Source: Centrapalus pauciflorus (Eukaryota > Streptophyta > Magnoliopsida > Asterales > Asteraceae). Taken from it: 64,000 nt of DNA. The DNA is taken from NCBI GenBank assembly GCA_020465985.1, contig JAANYP010002780.1, forward strand, positions 147,001-211,000, in the 5' to 3' direction. A program made the position numbers and the translations under genes. How positions within the stretch are numbered: position 1 is the first letter of the stretch; the number at the start of each line of letters is the position of its first letter. This document shows, piece after piece, positions 42,867 through 54,285 of this stretch. Under the pieces are notes generated by a model. The model saw nothing but the letters and a program-made list of their open reading frames with translations. It did not search any database and was not told the DNA's origin.

Positions 42867-42879
42867 CAAAGGGGGAGAA
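42867..42879 (+). other. 3' polypurine tract
   Basis: CAAAGGGGGAGAA immediately precedes the 3' LTR (TGTTAG). Confidence 0.93.
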
Positions 42880-43175
42880 TGTTAGAATATGTTTTTGATT
42901 GATGAAATATCAAAGTCTAGGGACTGTTTGTGTAATTTCCTTATAGTTTGTAAATATGTATAAATAGTCTTTTTGACTTTCCAAATAGATAGACTTGTCT
43001 AAATATTCTTTTGGAAAGTTTGTAATCAGAATAGGAAGCACAGTACACGAGGAAATCAAGATACATTTTGTAATCAACAAAATCATCAATCGAATCATTT
43101 GGTTAGTGTTGATTAAATTCTGTGTTCTTATTAATTGCATATAGTTGATTGAATTGTTAGAAACTATTATTCACA
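42880..43175 (+). repeat. 3' LTR of the copia element
   Basis: 296 bp, TGTTAG to TTCACA, followed by GTGCT (TSD). Confidence 0.96.
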
Positions 43176-44375
43176 GTGCTACTATGACACGCGTTGGAAT
43201 CCCCACTTCGGCTCGACTATGTCTAGCGGTGTAGTGGATTCCAAGAGTTGAGTTGGTTCCCCACCTTGACTCGACTAGGCCGGGCGGGACGGTGGAACAT
43301 GTGACATTAATAAATGTCGAGAATGCTAATAGTCCTTAGTGAGATGAGGCATCTTGTTGTGAATTCGAATAGGTAAATAATTGATGTGGGACACCGATAA
43401 TCCTCAACGAGGATGAGGTGATCCCATTCTAGCTCGGCATTGGCTATCATTGGCCCTTATATCTTTGGTTGATAGAAAATATGTGTTGGATAGGCATGGT
43501 TAGCGTGTAACTGTTATTTATATTAATATTAGAATTCACTAAACAACTTTTGTTGTTTACCCCTTTAGTTGTTAACCTTTTGCAGGTTTGAGCTATCGAG
43601 CGGGAAGCGTATATTCTTCCTCATTATTCAAAGTGTAGACTCGAGACTAACGGTAAAGCTTTGGTTGGTTGTGATGGGTTTTTGGGTAGCCGACTTCCCG
43701 GCCTTAACTATTCGTTCGCAGGATCATGACCTGTAACCTCGTAGAATTAATAGTTGTTAATCGGATGCATCACTTGTGATGCGTTAGTTGTAAAAGTTTT
43801 AATTTTACCCTAATTCCGCAAGTATTATTGTACTATTTATTGTTAATTACACTTAAATATATATTATTGTTGTATGGGTGTTTCACAAACATAGGATCGA
43901 AATAATCATCATTTATGTTTTTATATCAAACCAACTTATGTTATATGTAATAACGTAAATTTAAAAAAATTTATTATTTTCAAACAACCTTCGTCGTTTT
44001 GAAAAAATATTATTATTAAACCAACTTATTTTGGTCTAGACAAATACGACATACTCTGTCATTGAAATAAACATCGTCATTTTTAAAAGTTTAAAAAATT
44101 CATTTTATTTTATCGAAAAGTTGAAAGGTTTAAGTAATCCGGAGACTTATCAGGAAAAAAAAATGAAATGGGGACTTAATCGGAAAAAATTTATACTTTG
44201 ATGGTTTTTGCAAAATAGGTTTAAGCATGTTAACCTGTTATACATGTTAACGGACCAATTTAAAAAGTTTAAGCAGTTTGGGGACTTAATTAAGGATTAA
44301 AAAATGAAATGGGTACTTAATCGAAAAAAATTTATAAGTTGATGGTTTTTTTTCAATAATTTTCCCTTTTTTGAA

Positions 44376-46349
44376 AGATGCACCTAAGGACGATTTTCGT
44401 CTTGATGATTTACTTAGATTCAATTAAAATTTAATAATATCATTTTCGTTCCTATTTTGTTAGTTTAGCTTATAAATACAATCAAAGATGTTTATTATAA
44501 CATTTGCAAATAACCCGACCTACTTAGTAACTCGTCCAACTCATTTATACATTGGCTAAATCAAACCCCACAAACTTGAAAGCTTGTTTTCGTCAATGTT
44601 GAATTCTCTTGGATTCATTGTGTGTGATAAGAAAATATAGATCGAGAGATACAGAATAGTTTGTAGATTTAGGTGTAAAAATGGTTGAGTAGTAAAATAG
44701 TGGTACTTATAGGATAAAATTATTATATAAAATCATTTTTCCCTCCAAAAAAAGGTCAAAACCCGTTTATAAATGATTCAAAAGGACATAAGGATGTCGT
44801 GGTTCAAAGACTGGGAGGGGGTGTGCATGGCGCGGTGGGGACTATGAACCCAATGGAGGGTGGTGTGGCTGGAGCGTGAAATGTGGTGGTTGAGGCTCCA
44901 CGACACCATTCCGATTGGACTAGCAATTAATAGACAAATTTTATAGTGAATTGATATTAGAAATTATGATTACATATGTTAGAAAACTGGATAAAAACAA
45001 AATGAACTATGGAATCGATCAAGACCTCGATGATCGTGAGATGGTATATGAACAAATTCTGATAACAACAATTTGTCTTAACGGGTATTCAAATTTTGTT
45101 ATGGGAGTGATAACAACAAAAAGTAACTTCTCAAAATAACCGCTAACGAAAACTGTCACTTTATGAGCAACTTGCTAATAGACTGATAACAACATTAGCA
45201 AGTGTCACTTGTTGATAACATAACATCAGCAACTGCTTCACGGTGATTGTTTAAAAGCTTTAATATCAGTAGCAGACTAGCATCAGCGACTCAGCCTCAA
45301 CGAGTCAAGAACATCAGCACAAGTAGATATTTCATACATCAAATCACTTCATATCATTATATGTATATCTAGACCACGATCCCATCTGCCGACCGGTAGG
45401 CGGAACCACTGCCATGGGCTATGCGCCTTGGACCCATTAGGGGCGCTACCCTTAGGACCCAATGGTACACAACCCCTTGGCCTTTGCATTACACCCGAGC
45501 CTTGAATTCAGCGGAGCATAGTGTTAACCATTTCGCCTAACCTTTTCCAAAAAAACTCCCACATCGTAATTTTATTTCACTCGACCCTACTACTTTATTC
45601 CTCCCATTTTCTAAGGCAAATTTAATTTCCTCCTTACCAATCCTCGGATTTTGTCCGTCCTCCTGTGCTAAGGATCCATCGGTAGACCCTACCATGTCCC
45701 TGCTACTTTCAACCACATATCCTTTGTAGTACAACTTGTGGAAATATGTACCCCGTCCTCTCTTAATGTCGTCTTCTTTCAGGCTAGAACCTAAGATAGA
45801 AGGGAAGCGTGAGGTCCCTTTCCTGATGTGGTTGGGGGAGCTATGGAACCACTTGTTGGCATTGGCTTCTTGGATCAGTCCCTCATCTTTCTGAAGTGAA
45901 GTCGGCAACGAGGTATATCCGTTTGCTCTTCATTAGCGAGAGAGATAGAGATGGGATACGGAGGCAGCCTGACAAAGAGAACTGGGTCTTGTTGTCTATG
46001 ATCGTCTTTATTGTACATGACGTTTTCTATGTCCCAACACCTTCTCTCGCTGATTTTAACGAGCTTATATATAATTCTCGTTTCACTACATTATTAATTT
46101 GTATAGATATTGCGGCCTTAACTATTGCTATTGATTTCTTTGCCGGCCTATTTGCGTCAACATACATCTCCTTTGCCCTGGTCCTTTCCTCTTAGCTAGC
46201 TTATAATTTTTAAAAGTATGCACAAAATAGTTATACCTAATTCTTTGATTACTTGTATTTTAAATAATTTTACATCTTAGTCAATTATTTCTCATACAAT
46301 TAAAAATTCAAATGCTTACTAATCTAAATGTCTCACAAAATGTTGCTAG
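44376..46349. other. Intergenic DNA, including a GC-richer segment
   Basis: No host gene recognised. The part at about 45380-46200 is clearly less AT-rich than its surroundings and is listed separately. Confidence 0.5.
45380..46200. other. GC-richer insert of possible organellar origin
   Basis: Composition shifts abruptly from AT-rich to roughly balanced, with no simple repeats and open frames on both strands (minus 45537-45908, 123 codons; plus 45896-46195, 99 codons). Words such as GGGGCGCTACCCTTAGG and the texture recall plant mitochondrial intergenic DNA. No known organellar gene is recognised, so this is a compositional guess. Confidence 0.3.
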
Positions 46350-46560
46350 TTGTTCTCGATCATACAAGAATTATAAGTCATTAAATGTCAAAAAGTGTCA
46401 CTATATATGTTAAAACTTTTTACCTACACAACAAAAACAGTAGATAAAAATGGAGTGAGTATAGATATATAATGACTGGAAATGTACGTGAGTATATGCA
46501 TCAAATATTTTTGTAACAGAATTTTTGTGTCACCACTTAATAAATGTATGTGTAAAACAT
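46350..46560. mobile_element. Degraded CACTA MITE remnant
   Basis: TGTCACTATATATG, CTACACAACAAAAACAGTAG and ATGACTGGAAATGTACGTG match the internal arm of the CACTA family seen at 22682-25492. The CACTACAAG termini are gone. Confidence 0.55.
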
Positions 46561-46860
46561 CGCTCCAACTATTGGTTATATTGAGAATGCATGACTTGGT
46601 TTGACAATTTCCTTTGTTTGTTTGTTTTTTTTTTTTCGTTTTTTAATTTGAAGATATTAATTTTCTTTATAATGTACCTAAATAAGCAACATTGTACACC
46701 AATAGCAAATTGATTTGGTTTACATGGCAATAGATGCATATCTTACACACAATCATATAAATTTTCCATTTTAAAAAAAGTAAACATTATAGTTTAGATT
46801 AGAAAAAAAAATACAATATGGCAAAGACAAACACATGAACTTTGGGTTTAAGGGACATGA

Positions 46861-47220
46861 TCAAGTCTTTTTGGAGAAAGAAATAACCAAATTAATGTAC
46901 TTGAGTCTTGAAATGGAGAAGCATTCATCGATGAGTTTAGCATATCTTATAAACAACTCATCCATCGTTTTAGGCTCGAGTTGAAAATGACTCGATAACA
47001 TTGGCTCCACAACGGCTCGAATGGTTTTAGCCACACGATTCCCACTAGAATCCTTAGGACCATTACTTGAGTCGGTACCACCATCCCATTCAATCTCAAA
47101 CGCGTCAACACCATCAACCACAAAGGATCCTTCGTCTTCAACTTCATGTTGCACTTCTTCCGGGCTTGGTGCATAATAAGGTGCGTTAAATGAGTCGATC
47201 AATGTCTTTTCCACAAGTCC
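46861..47220 (-). other. SABATH gene exon 4 (119 codons and stop)
   Basis: Acceptor TTGTTATAG|GGACTT. Contains DSFNAPYYAPSPEEV, EGSFVVD and MDELFIRYAK, ending in TGA. Confidence 0.92.
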
Positions 47221-50200
47221 CTATAACAAATTATATAATATCTAATTAAGTACAATTCAATAAGGAGAAGTTCTTTTACACTAATTAATCTAGACAGACT
47301 ATTTAATCTAAACAGATGTTAATAAAAGGAACAAACAAACAACCCCTTAATTTCTTGACTTTTCTGCAACTTAAACTTGGATTAATTAATAATGCATAAA
47401 TAATGAAGACTCTTTCAATTCCTTTGAATTTAATATATAGTAACATGACAGGATAATTATTAATCATAGAAACATACTTCTATTTCTTTAACAAAATTAT
47501 ATAATTATAAAAAAATAGATGATACACTACAAGAAAAGTGTCATTTAATGACACACGCTTTTAGTGATACAAAAGAAAGTGTCACTATATCATACTTTTA
47601 GTGTCGTTTTTGAAAAAGAGTAGATATAGAGTCATCTTTTACCCATACTTTTATTAACAAAAATACTTGAAGCCTATACCCATATACATTTTCAGTCAGT
47701 ATATAAATCTATACACACTCCACTTTTACCCATTTTTTTTGTTGTGTATGTAAAAACTTATAACACCTAGCGACACTTTTTTTTTAATCTTTAATGATAC
47801 TTTTTGTGTGTCACTAAATGACATGTTGTTTGTAGTGATACTTTTCATATTTATCTAAGTAATACAATGAAAATAAAGGGACCAAAATTGTTATTAGTCT
47901 AAGTAATTGTCATTAAGGAAAAAAATGAGATAGAAGGGATCATTAAAACAATATCAATATCGTAATTTACTCTTTCATTTTTATAAATAATGAAAAGAAA
48001 GATACCAAAATTGTTATTAAGAAAAAAGATATAATTGTCATTTAGGAAAATAAATGAGACAGTTGAACCATTTCTGCAAATAAACTATGCAAATAATGAT
48101 TGTTTATGCAAAATTGAAACCACAATGATTGAATCCAAAATTTTATGCAAACCACGTGGACAATTTTTATAATTTACTAAAAAAGAAATGTATGTTATGA
48201 TAACAGTGGTAACAAAATGAAAATGTGTTGCTTTACCAATAACTTTTATAACATTTCTCTTCTAAAATTTGAAAATTAACATGTTGACATTTATAAAACT
48301 AGAAAAAACATGAAAACATAAAAGTTGTTTACGAGTGTTCAAGAGAGAGTAAACATACGTCGAAAGCGAGGCTCATTAAAGCACAACCTAAAAGTTCCCA
48401 TTGATAGCAAGCTTCGTTAGCACGAGGGTCAGGAGACAGTCGGCCCATAAACGACAACACCATCCGTCCGTTGGTAGTCATTTCCTTGGAACGCAACCTC
48501 AGAAATAACGAGAAATCTTTGTGGAACTGTTGTTGGTATGCTTCTATGACAATCGGTGAGCTATTCTTCGATATGTATATCTTTTCTTTGTTCAAATGGG
48601 TTCCAACATTCGGTTCTAAACCGAATGGTACCTGTTTAATTGGGTTCCATAAATTAATCGCATTTACACTACAAGGTTTTAGGGCAATAGAGGCGACAAA
48701 ATTGTGTTACAATTGACAGTTTTACATCATTTCCGTACTCATTACGATAAAAATGTTTAAATGCTTGATTTCATGCAAAAATGCAATATGCATATATTCA
48801 TGCATATGCATATTGCAACTTTGAACATATGTATATTGTTGTTTTACTTAAAATAAGATGTAAATTATGTGAACTCTAATAAATAATATTGCATGTTTGA
48901 ATACGTGTATATTGCAGTTTTGCATAATTTTTTAATATTTTATCGTAATAAACATGTTCATTTTAATATGATACTCGGGTATCACATTTTAATATGGTAC
49001 ATGATTGATCTTGAATATGTGTGTCTATATATATGTACGTATGTACGAACGAAAACTAGACACTTTTCATTTTTAGTTTTCAAGTTTCAGTTTTTAGAAG
49101 AAAAAAAACAATGACTTCTATAAAAAAAAGCTGGGTGTGTCTAGTTACCGAAAAATTCTAAAATTTTCATCTCAATTTTTAAAAAATGATAACTTGTTAC
49201 ATAACAAATTTTCATTTCACTTTTTAAAAAATACTATTTTTAATATTTTCTCTCTTACTTTTCTATTACCTACCCTATATTTCTTTATAATATTCTTTTT
49301 CTCGCTCTTACTTTTCTACCACATATCCTATTTTTCTTATTCTATAATCATCCATCTTATTTTTCTTAAAACTAAAACTTTTCATCATCTAATCTTAGAT
49401 TATGAAAAGTTTTAGTTTTAAGAAAAATAAGACAGGTGATTGAAAAATAGAGTATTATAATGAAATATAGGATATGTAATAGAAAAGTAAGAGAGAATAT
49501 GAAGAGTAGTATTTTAAAAAATGAAATGAAAATTTATGAAATTGTTGTTAAGTAACAAATTTTTATCTTTTTTTAAAAATGAAATAGAAATTTTGTAAAT
49601 TTTCGGTAACTAAACAACACAGTACTTGTGGTAGTATTTCCTTAACTTAATTTTATTATGCCTCCAACGATTATAGTCAAAATTTCTATCAATTCATTAT
49701 TTATAATCTTTTTGGAAGTTTTTTTTTTATTAATCTTTACAACTTTACAATGTATTCTCTTCTATAAAGTCTTTGCGTGCCGTCAAAATCCCACTTTTTA
49801 TACTTAGCCTTACATCTAATCTAATTATACACCCGTAATTACCTTAATCATTTAAGTAATCATTGAATGACTTGATTCATTTAACTTATTTTTAATATAC
49901 AAATGTAATGATAATGATAATAATGGTGGGTCCCACCCGATAAAAAACAAAAATAATTATATTGAATTGACAAAAGGAGTTGTGTTGTTTTAATTTTCAC
50001 CCAAAAAATACTGAAAAATATTATTTATACGTTAAGTTTGTTGTTAAAATACAAACCTGAGAAAGCCAATGGAGGCTCGAAGAAGAATGCACAAAGTGAA
50101 GACTACTAGCCGGAAACAACCTGCCGTAAAAGGAACCCGGCAAACCCGAAACATAACAACCTTCGATACCGTAATCATGCTTTAGTTTGTCGTAAAAGGC

Positions 50201-52098
50201 TGGCAACAACTCGAACAAAAGGTTGAAGTCGTTGGACGGGAGATCGTTTAACGATACTCTTAGTTCAGGCACAGATCGACCCATGTGATTGCTAGCCACA
50301 TGCACTGTTTCGATTATCCGAGACACCACTGTCAACGCGTTCGGTCCAGATGAACACCCGAGGTCTGCGATTCCCATGCTCTCGGGTTCCACCTCCCACA
50401 AGATGTTTATAATCGCAGATTCCATCATTGAACTAGCAACCGATATTATCTTCTTCTGTAAATCAAATATATGATCAGAAAATTCATTAATTTGTGTTAT
50501 AAATTATTAAAAATTTTGCATAATTAAGTATTAATTAATTAAGTAACATATATAACCATGCATGCATTTATGGAGTTTTCTCACCTAAGATTTGTCATAT
50601 ATATATCTTTTCAGTTTTCACCCCACAGAAATAGAAATCTTTAACTTTATTCAACTTTTGGTACGATCGACTAACCCTTTGCTGTACTATTATTTGAACT
50701 TCCAATACATATATTTAATTTATTTGCATATTCGTATCATATTTCTAGTATTTATATTTTATATATTAAAATAACTATTATCCATTCTACAAATTTACAT
50801 GTAGGATAATACCCTCATGCGTCGTTTAGTTCATAATTTTTTTTAAAAAAGTGACACAAAAATTCTTTTAGAAAAATACTTGAGGCTTATACTCACATAC
50901 ATTTTCAGTCACTATCTATCCATACGCACTTCACTTTTACTTATTCTTTTTGTTGTATAGGTAAAAAAACTTGACACCTAGACTTTTAATTTTTTACTTT
51001 TAATGACACTTTTGGTATGTCACTAAATGACATTATGTTTGTATGAAAGTTACGGGCAACTCAAATTAAAAAGAAAAACAAACATTTTTCATGTTAGACG
51101 GAAAAACTGAAGACAAGAAGTCGTTTTTTTAAGTAATTAGTGGTTGGCGCTAGACATGAAACCTATAGTGTGCTGGTCGGTTCCTAGGGATGGCAATGGG
51201 GCGGGGCGGGGCGGGGATCTCACTTCCCATCCCCATCCCCGCTTCATAATCCTCTCCCCTATCCCCGACCCCATCCCCGTCGGGGAATGAGTTTCTATTC
51301 CCATCCCCGTCCCAATCGGGGATCGGGGATCCCCGTCGGGGAATCGGGTTTTTCAATTTCATAAAGATTATTTAAGTTTAAGCTATATATAGTAATTTAG
51401 TAGGAAAAATATATGTAAATAAACTTTAAAAAAATTAATTCAAACATATTTGAGGTGTTACATATATAATGTATAATTTATAATAAAACTAAAACAAAGA
51501 ATAGATGCAAAACATTTATAAAACCAATAAAATGAAAAATAAAAATAGTATTTTAAACTATAGTAAAGTCATATACAATTACATTTAATATATTATATAG
51601 AATGTAATAAATAATTTACATTGTAAAGTTAAATATATGTAATAATTTATATTAAAACATATTTTATAACCGGGGTCGGGGTCGGGGATTAAAGTGTCTC
51701 TCATCCCCGCCCCATCCCCATTATTTTAAATCGGGGATTCCCCATCCCCGGTCAACTCGGGGATTCCCCGGTCAAATCGGGGTCGAGTTACGGGTTCCCT
51801 GTCGGGGATGGGTTTTTTTGTCATGCCTATCGGTTCCCGATACATGTATCTTATTAGCTATATGTTACATAATTTACCTTCTTCATATCGGTTGTATGTG
51901 GATGGGTTATATATATATACCTTTTTTTATGCTATATATATGGGGTAAATAAATTGATTATATATATACACACACACATATATATATATAATAGATATAT
52001 GCATGCATGGATGGTTAAAGATAATTAGATACCTGGAGTAAAGAGTTTTTGGCATAGCTAGTCTCCCCTTCTCCTTTGTTCATGTGAAGAACTTGCAT
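46861..52098 (-). CDS. SABATH-family carboxyl methyltransferase, four exons, intact
   Basis: S-adenosylmethionine-dependent methyltransferase of the plant SABATH family, which methylates carboxyl groups of small acids (salicylate, benzoate, jasmonate and relatives). Exons on the minus strand: 52098-52033, 50455-50057, 48631-48359, 47220-46861, all with GT-AG introns in phase 0, giving 365 codons, the usual family length. Exon 1 has HMNKGEGETSYAKNS (conserved Tyr15, Gln22). Exon 2 has the SAM site ADLGCSSGPN (52-61), NDLPSNDFN, SFYGRLFP and SSSSLHWLSQ (His151, Trp152). Exon 3 holds KIYISK and the Met/Pro/Asp-rich core; exon 4 holds DSFNAPYY and the C-terminus. An in-frame TAG lies upstream of the first ATG. 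The His before Trp, where classical salicylate enzymes have Met, favours a jasmonate-type or other substrate over salicylate; the substrate is not certain. Confidence 0.93.
47525..47837. mobile_element. CACTA MITE, 313 bp, in SABATH intron 3
   Basis: CACTACAAGAAAAGTGTC and, complemented, CACTACAAACAACATGTC; TSD ATA on both sides (47522-47524, 47838-47840). Small relative of the 22682 element. Confidence 0.88.
48359..48631 (-). other. SABATH gene exon 3 (91 codons)
   Basis: Acceptor TTAAACAG|GTACCA, donor TTCGAC|GTATGT. Contains KIYISKNSSP, SLFLRLRSKEM and RMVLSFMGR. Confidence 0.92.
49128..49625. mobile_element. Fold-back MITE in SABATH intron 2
   Basis: Left TGTGTCTAGTTACCGAAAAA and the complement of the right TGTTGTTTAGTTACCGAAAA start two arms of about 240 bp. 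They meet at AAAACTTTTCATCATC / GATTATGAAAAGTTTT near 49376-49416. Almost the whole element pairs with itself. Exact ends and TSD not resolved. Confidence 0.72.
50057..50455 (-). other. SABATH gene exon 2 (133 codons)
   Basis: Acceptor TTTACAG|AAGAAG, donor CTCAG|GTTTGT. Carries SAM motif I and the LHWLSQ active-site motif. Confidence 0.93.
50815..51050. mobile_element. CACTA MITE remnant in SABATH intron 1
   Basis: AGTGACACAAAAATTC, TTTTCAGTCACTATC and GTCACTAAATGACATTATG match the internal arms of 47525-47837; the CACTAC ends are decayed. Confidence 0.65.
51185..51829. mobile_element. hAT MITE, 645 bp, in SABATH intron 1
   Basis: TIRs TAGGGATGGCAATG and, complemented, TAGGCATGACAAAA; exact 8-bp TSD TCGGTTCC (51177-51184, 51830-51837). 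The ends are unusually GC-rich with GGGGCGGGGC and CGGGGATCCCCG repeats; the core is AT-rich. Confidence 0.9.
52033..52098 (-). other. SABATH gene exon 1 (22 codons)
   Basis: ATG at 52098; ends CTCCAG|GTATCT. Encodes the N-terminal substrate/SAM lid with HMNKGEGETSYAK. Confidence 0.92.
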
Positions 52099-52195
52099 GG
52101 TTATAATTGCATGTAATAACAAGAACTATTTGTGTGTGTTTAAGTGTGTGTGTTTTGTGTGTGTGTTAATTTTAGTCTCTTGGTTGGGAACAGTG

Positions 52196-52234
<39 letters not shown>

Positions 52235-52236
52235 AA
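52196..52236 (-). promoter_or_regulatory. TATA-like and (CT)n core promoter of the SABATH gene
   Basis: On the minus strand a (CT)n run (52213-52235) is followed by TATATATATATATATCAC, about 100-120 bp before the start codon, a usual distance for a plant TATA box and a Y-patch/GA element. Predicted only. Confidence 0.5.
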
Positions 52237-52495
52237 AGATCGATGATATTTGTGTGGGTGTTTGGCTGTAAGTTAATCTTTTGAAATTAACATGTGGGCT
52301 TGTTTTCCTCATTCGAAACATGCATGATGGATCAATCATAACTCAGAGTTTTCAGACCCACCAAACACTGTACAATAATATTGTGGCAATTGCATGTGAC
52401 ATTATTTGTCTAGCAAACTTAACTAACATTAGGACCGTTTTGACTTTAGGATAACATCAACATCAACATCTCATTATTACATATATATTTATCTA

Positions 52496-53428
52496 TCTAT
52501 TCTATTATAAGAGTAACTAGATGCCACATGGCACCTAGATAGAGCGTCACTTGGCTTCACCTGAGATTGCCACATGTACCCTTCAATCCATCCATCTATA
52601 CTATTAAAAGAGTAACTATACTCAATTAGGTGAAGCCACGTGTCATCACCATGAATCGACACGTGGCATGTATAGGTTTTAAAAATAATAAAGAAATTTA
52701 AATTATATCTATACAAATCTAATATAAAATCTACTTTTGAATTCAAATCAAATAAAATCTAATACTATACAAACTTATTAATTATAATATAATATAATAA
52801 TAAGTTTAAAAAAATATATAAGAAAATAATTGTTATTCGTATATATTTAGAAATATATAAAACTAATAGGTCATAATAAATAATAATATCATTCTTATAT
52901 ATTTTTTGTTTAAATAAATAATATTTATACATTTACTTTTTATTAGTCCCTCAATGTTTTTTTTTAGTTTTGTGAAATTTGACTATTAGACCCCGTTTTA
53001 ATTATCAAAGCGGGAGGTTTAGAGACTGAAAAACAGGTTTTCAATATTCATTTTTCACTAAACCAAAAAGAAAAAATTAATTTGAGAATTTTTTTTGAAA
53101 AAATAACATGGAATGATGAAAACGCAAAAAACGTGAAAACATGATAATAAACCCTATATATTAATATGGCTTCAACATACATAAACATATATAGGTATAT
53201 AAAATTCTAAACTCTTAATATAAAACCAAATTTTTAGTTACAAGTATTTGATATTTTTATAGTGATGGACATTTTTCTTTCATGTAGTTTGATATACTTG
53301 AATTGAATCCCTCAATTTTAATAATTTTATATGTCTTACTTATTTTGTTAATTTGTTCGGTTTTTTATCCTTGAATCATTAAACTTAAATGACCATTCGT
53401 TGACGGCTATTTTGTTCTTTGTATTGTC
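52496..53428 (+). mobile_element. Helitron 5' ends and AT-rich trailing DNA
   Basis: Two plant Helitron starts: TCTATTCTATTATAAG then AGTAACTA (about 52496-52501), and TCTATACTATTAAAAG then AGTAACTA at 52595, each preceded by A or T. No matching hairpin-CTAG end was found by 53428, so the lengths are unknown. The second carries two G-boxes. Confidence 0.55.
52635..52667. promoter_or_regulatory. Inverted pair of G-box/ABRE motifs upstream of the SABATH gene
   Basis: GCCACGTGTC (52635-52644) and GACACGTGGC (52658-52667) are exact reverse complements 13 bp apart, about 540-570 bp upstream of the SABATH start codon. CACGTG is bound by bHLH (MYC2-type) and bZIP factors. Confidence 0.55.
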
Positions 53429-53772
53429 CAGGGGTGTCTTTTATGGTATGCAGGATGCTCGATCGTACAGTGCTCCCGATTTCGTAGGGTATCACGGTAA
53501 TAATAAAGATATAAGTTCGAGCCAATAAAAATCTTCAGCATTTAATGCATATACGTTGTACGTAGGTGCGTAATTAAAATGGAATTTATGTCAAATTTAA
53601 TTTGATTCGTATTGTTCATGTCAATTGCTGACTAATAATTTCTTTTGTCGTTAACAACTTTCAGTTTACCTATTAAAATTAAGTCTCAAAATAACTAATT
53701 TATTCTTTAAAATATTTAAGAGTGTATGTTGTAATCACAAGCACATGGCCCCCAATCCATGGGACAGCCCTG
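53429..53772. mobile_element. hAT element, 344 bp, same family as 4514-4849
   Basis: CAGGGGTGTC...GACAGCCCTG with exact 8-bp TSD GTATTGTC (53421-53428, 53773-53780). Collinear with 4514-4849 over its whole length. Confidence 0.9.
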
Positions 53773-54005
53773 GTATTGTCCTCGTGTTAACATCTCCGGT
53801 GACAAAGTCTTTAAGGGGTCTTTTTTTTTGTTTACATTCCCAACAAAGGGTACGAAAAAATTTTATATATGTTAAAGAGAAATGATTTGAAGAGAAAATT
53901 TAACTAATTTTCTCTTCTAGGCTTTCTTTTCAAATATGAAAAGATTTGAAGAGAAAGTTTGTTAATAATTATAAAAAATTATGTAATGACAAATATACCC
54001 TTAAA

Positions 54006-54285
54006 CAGAGTCGGTCCTAAGCAAGGTCAACACGGGCAACCGCCCAGGGCCCATTCATCACAGGGGCCTATTCTCAACAAAATTATTATATATACTTAGG
54101 TCTATTAACGACTAAACAAGATTATCGACTTGCCAAAGTTTTTAGTTTATGTTATATAATTATAAGTTTTAGTTTTTAATTTATCATTTTTACTTGAATT
54201 TTGCTTATTTTAAATATACATATATATTTATAGGGCCTCTTTTAAGTTTTTGTCCGGAGCCCCAAATATGATTGGACCGGCACTG
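54006..54285. mobile_element. hAT element, 280 bp
   Basis: CAGAGTCGGTCC and, complemented, CAGTGCCGGTCC; exact 8-bp TSD CCCTTAAA (53998-54005, 54286-54293). Confidence 0.9.

Larger units (their letters stand above)
29259..43175 (+). mobile_element. Complete Ty1/copia retrotransposon, Sirevirus-like, 13.9 kb
   Basis: LTRs of 297 and 296 bp have TG...CA ends and an exact 5-bp TSD, GTGCT (29254-29258, 43176-43180). The order is LTR, PBS, long leader, gag with zinc knuckle, protease, integrase, RT, RNase H, PPT-like cluster, third ORF, PPT, LTR. Integrase before RT defines copia. The large gag and extra 3' gene fit the Sirevirus (SIRE/Maximus) lineage. The LTRs differ at about four substitutions and one indel, so insertion is recent. 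Pol has frame breaks and ORF3 an internal stop, so this copy is probably not autonomous. Confidence 0.95.
26566..43885. mobile_element. Solo LTR, about 3.4 kb, interrupted by a copia element
   Basis: It starts TGTAACACCCC and ends GGGTGTTTCA (TG...CA, with the outer 10 bp inverted), flanked by CAAAC at 26561-26565 and 43886-43890. Removing the nested copia leaves about 3398 bp with no second LTR, PBS or gag/pol, so a solo LTR is the simplest reading. TGTAACACCC-type starts are common in plant Ty3/gypsy and large-derivative LTRs. Around 28,985-29,160 a GGACGGCAACGGGCCGCC unit is repeated. Confidence 0.8.
26076..44366. mobile_element. Mutator-like TIR element split by nested LTR elements
   Basis: The left end GGGAAAATTTCGCAAAAACC continues into ATCAAACTATAAG; the complement of the right end is GGGAAAATTATTG then AAAACCATCAACTTATAA. 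TTTTTTGAA flanks both ends exactly (26067-26075, 44367-44375), a 9-bp TSD. Only 26076-26565 and 43886-44366 belong to the element; the rest is later insertion. Short repeats of the CTTAATCGGAAAAAA type occur in both arms. Non-coding. Confidence 0.83.

Noticed and set aside
45896..46195. Membrane-protein gene of 99 codons
   Set aside because: Hydrophobic C-terminal stretch but no recognisable family, no plant gene signals, and inside a block that may be organellar.
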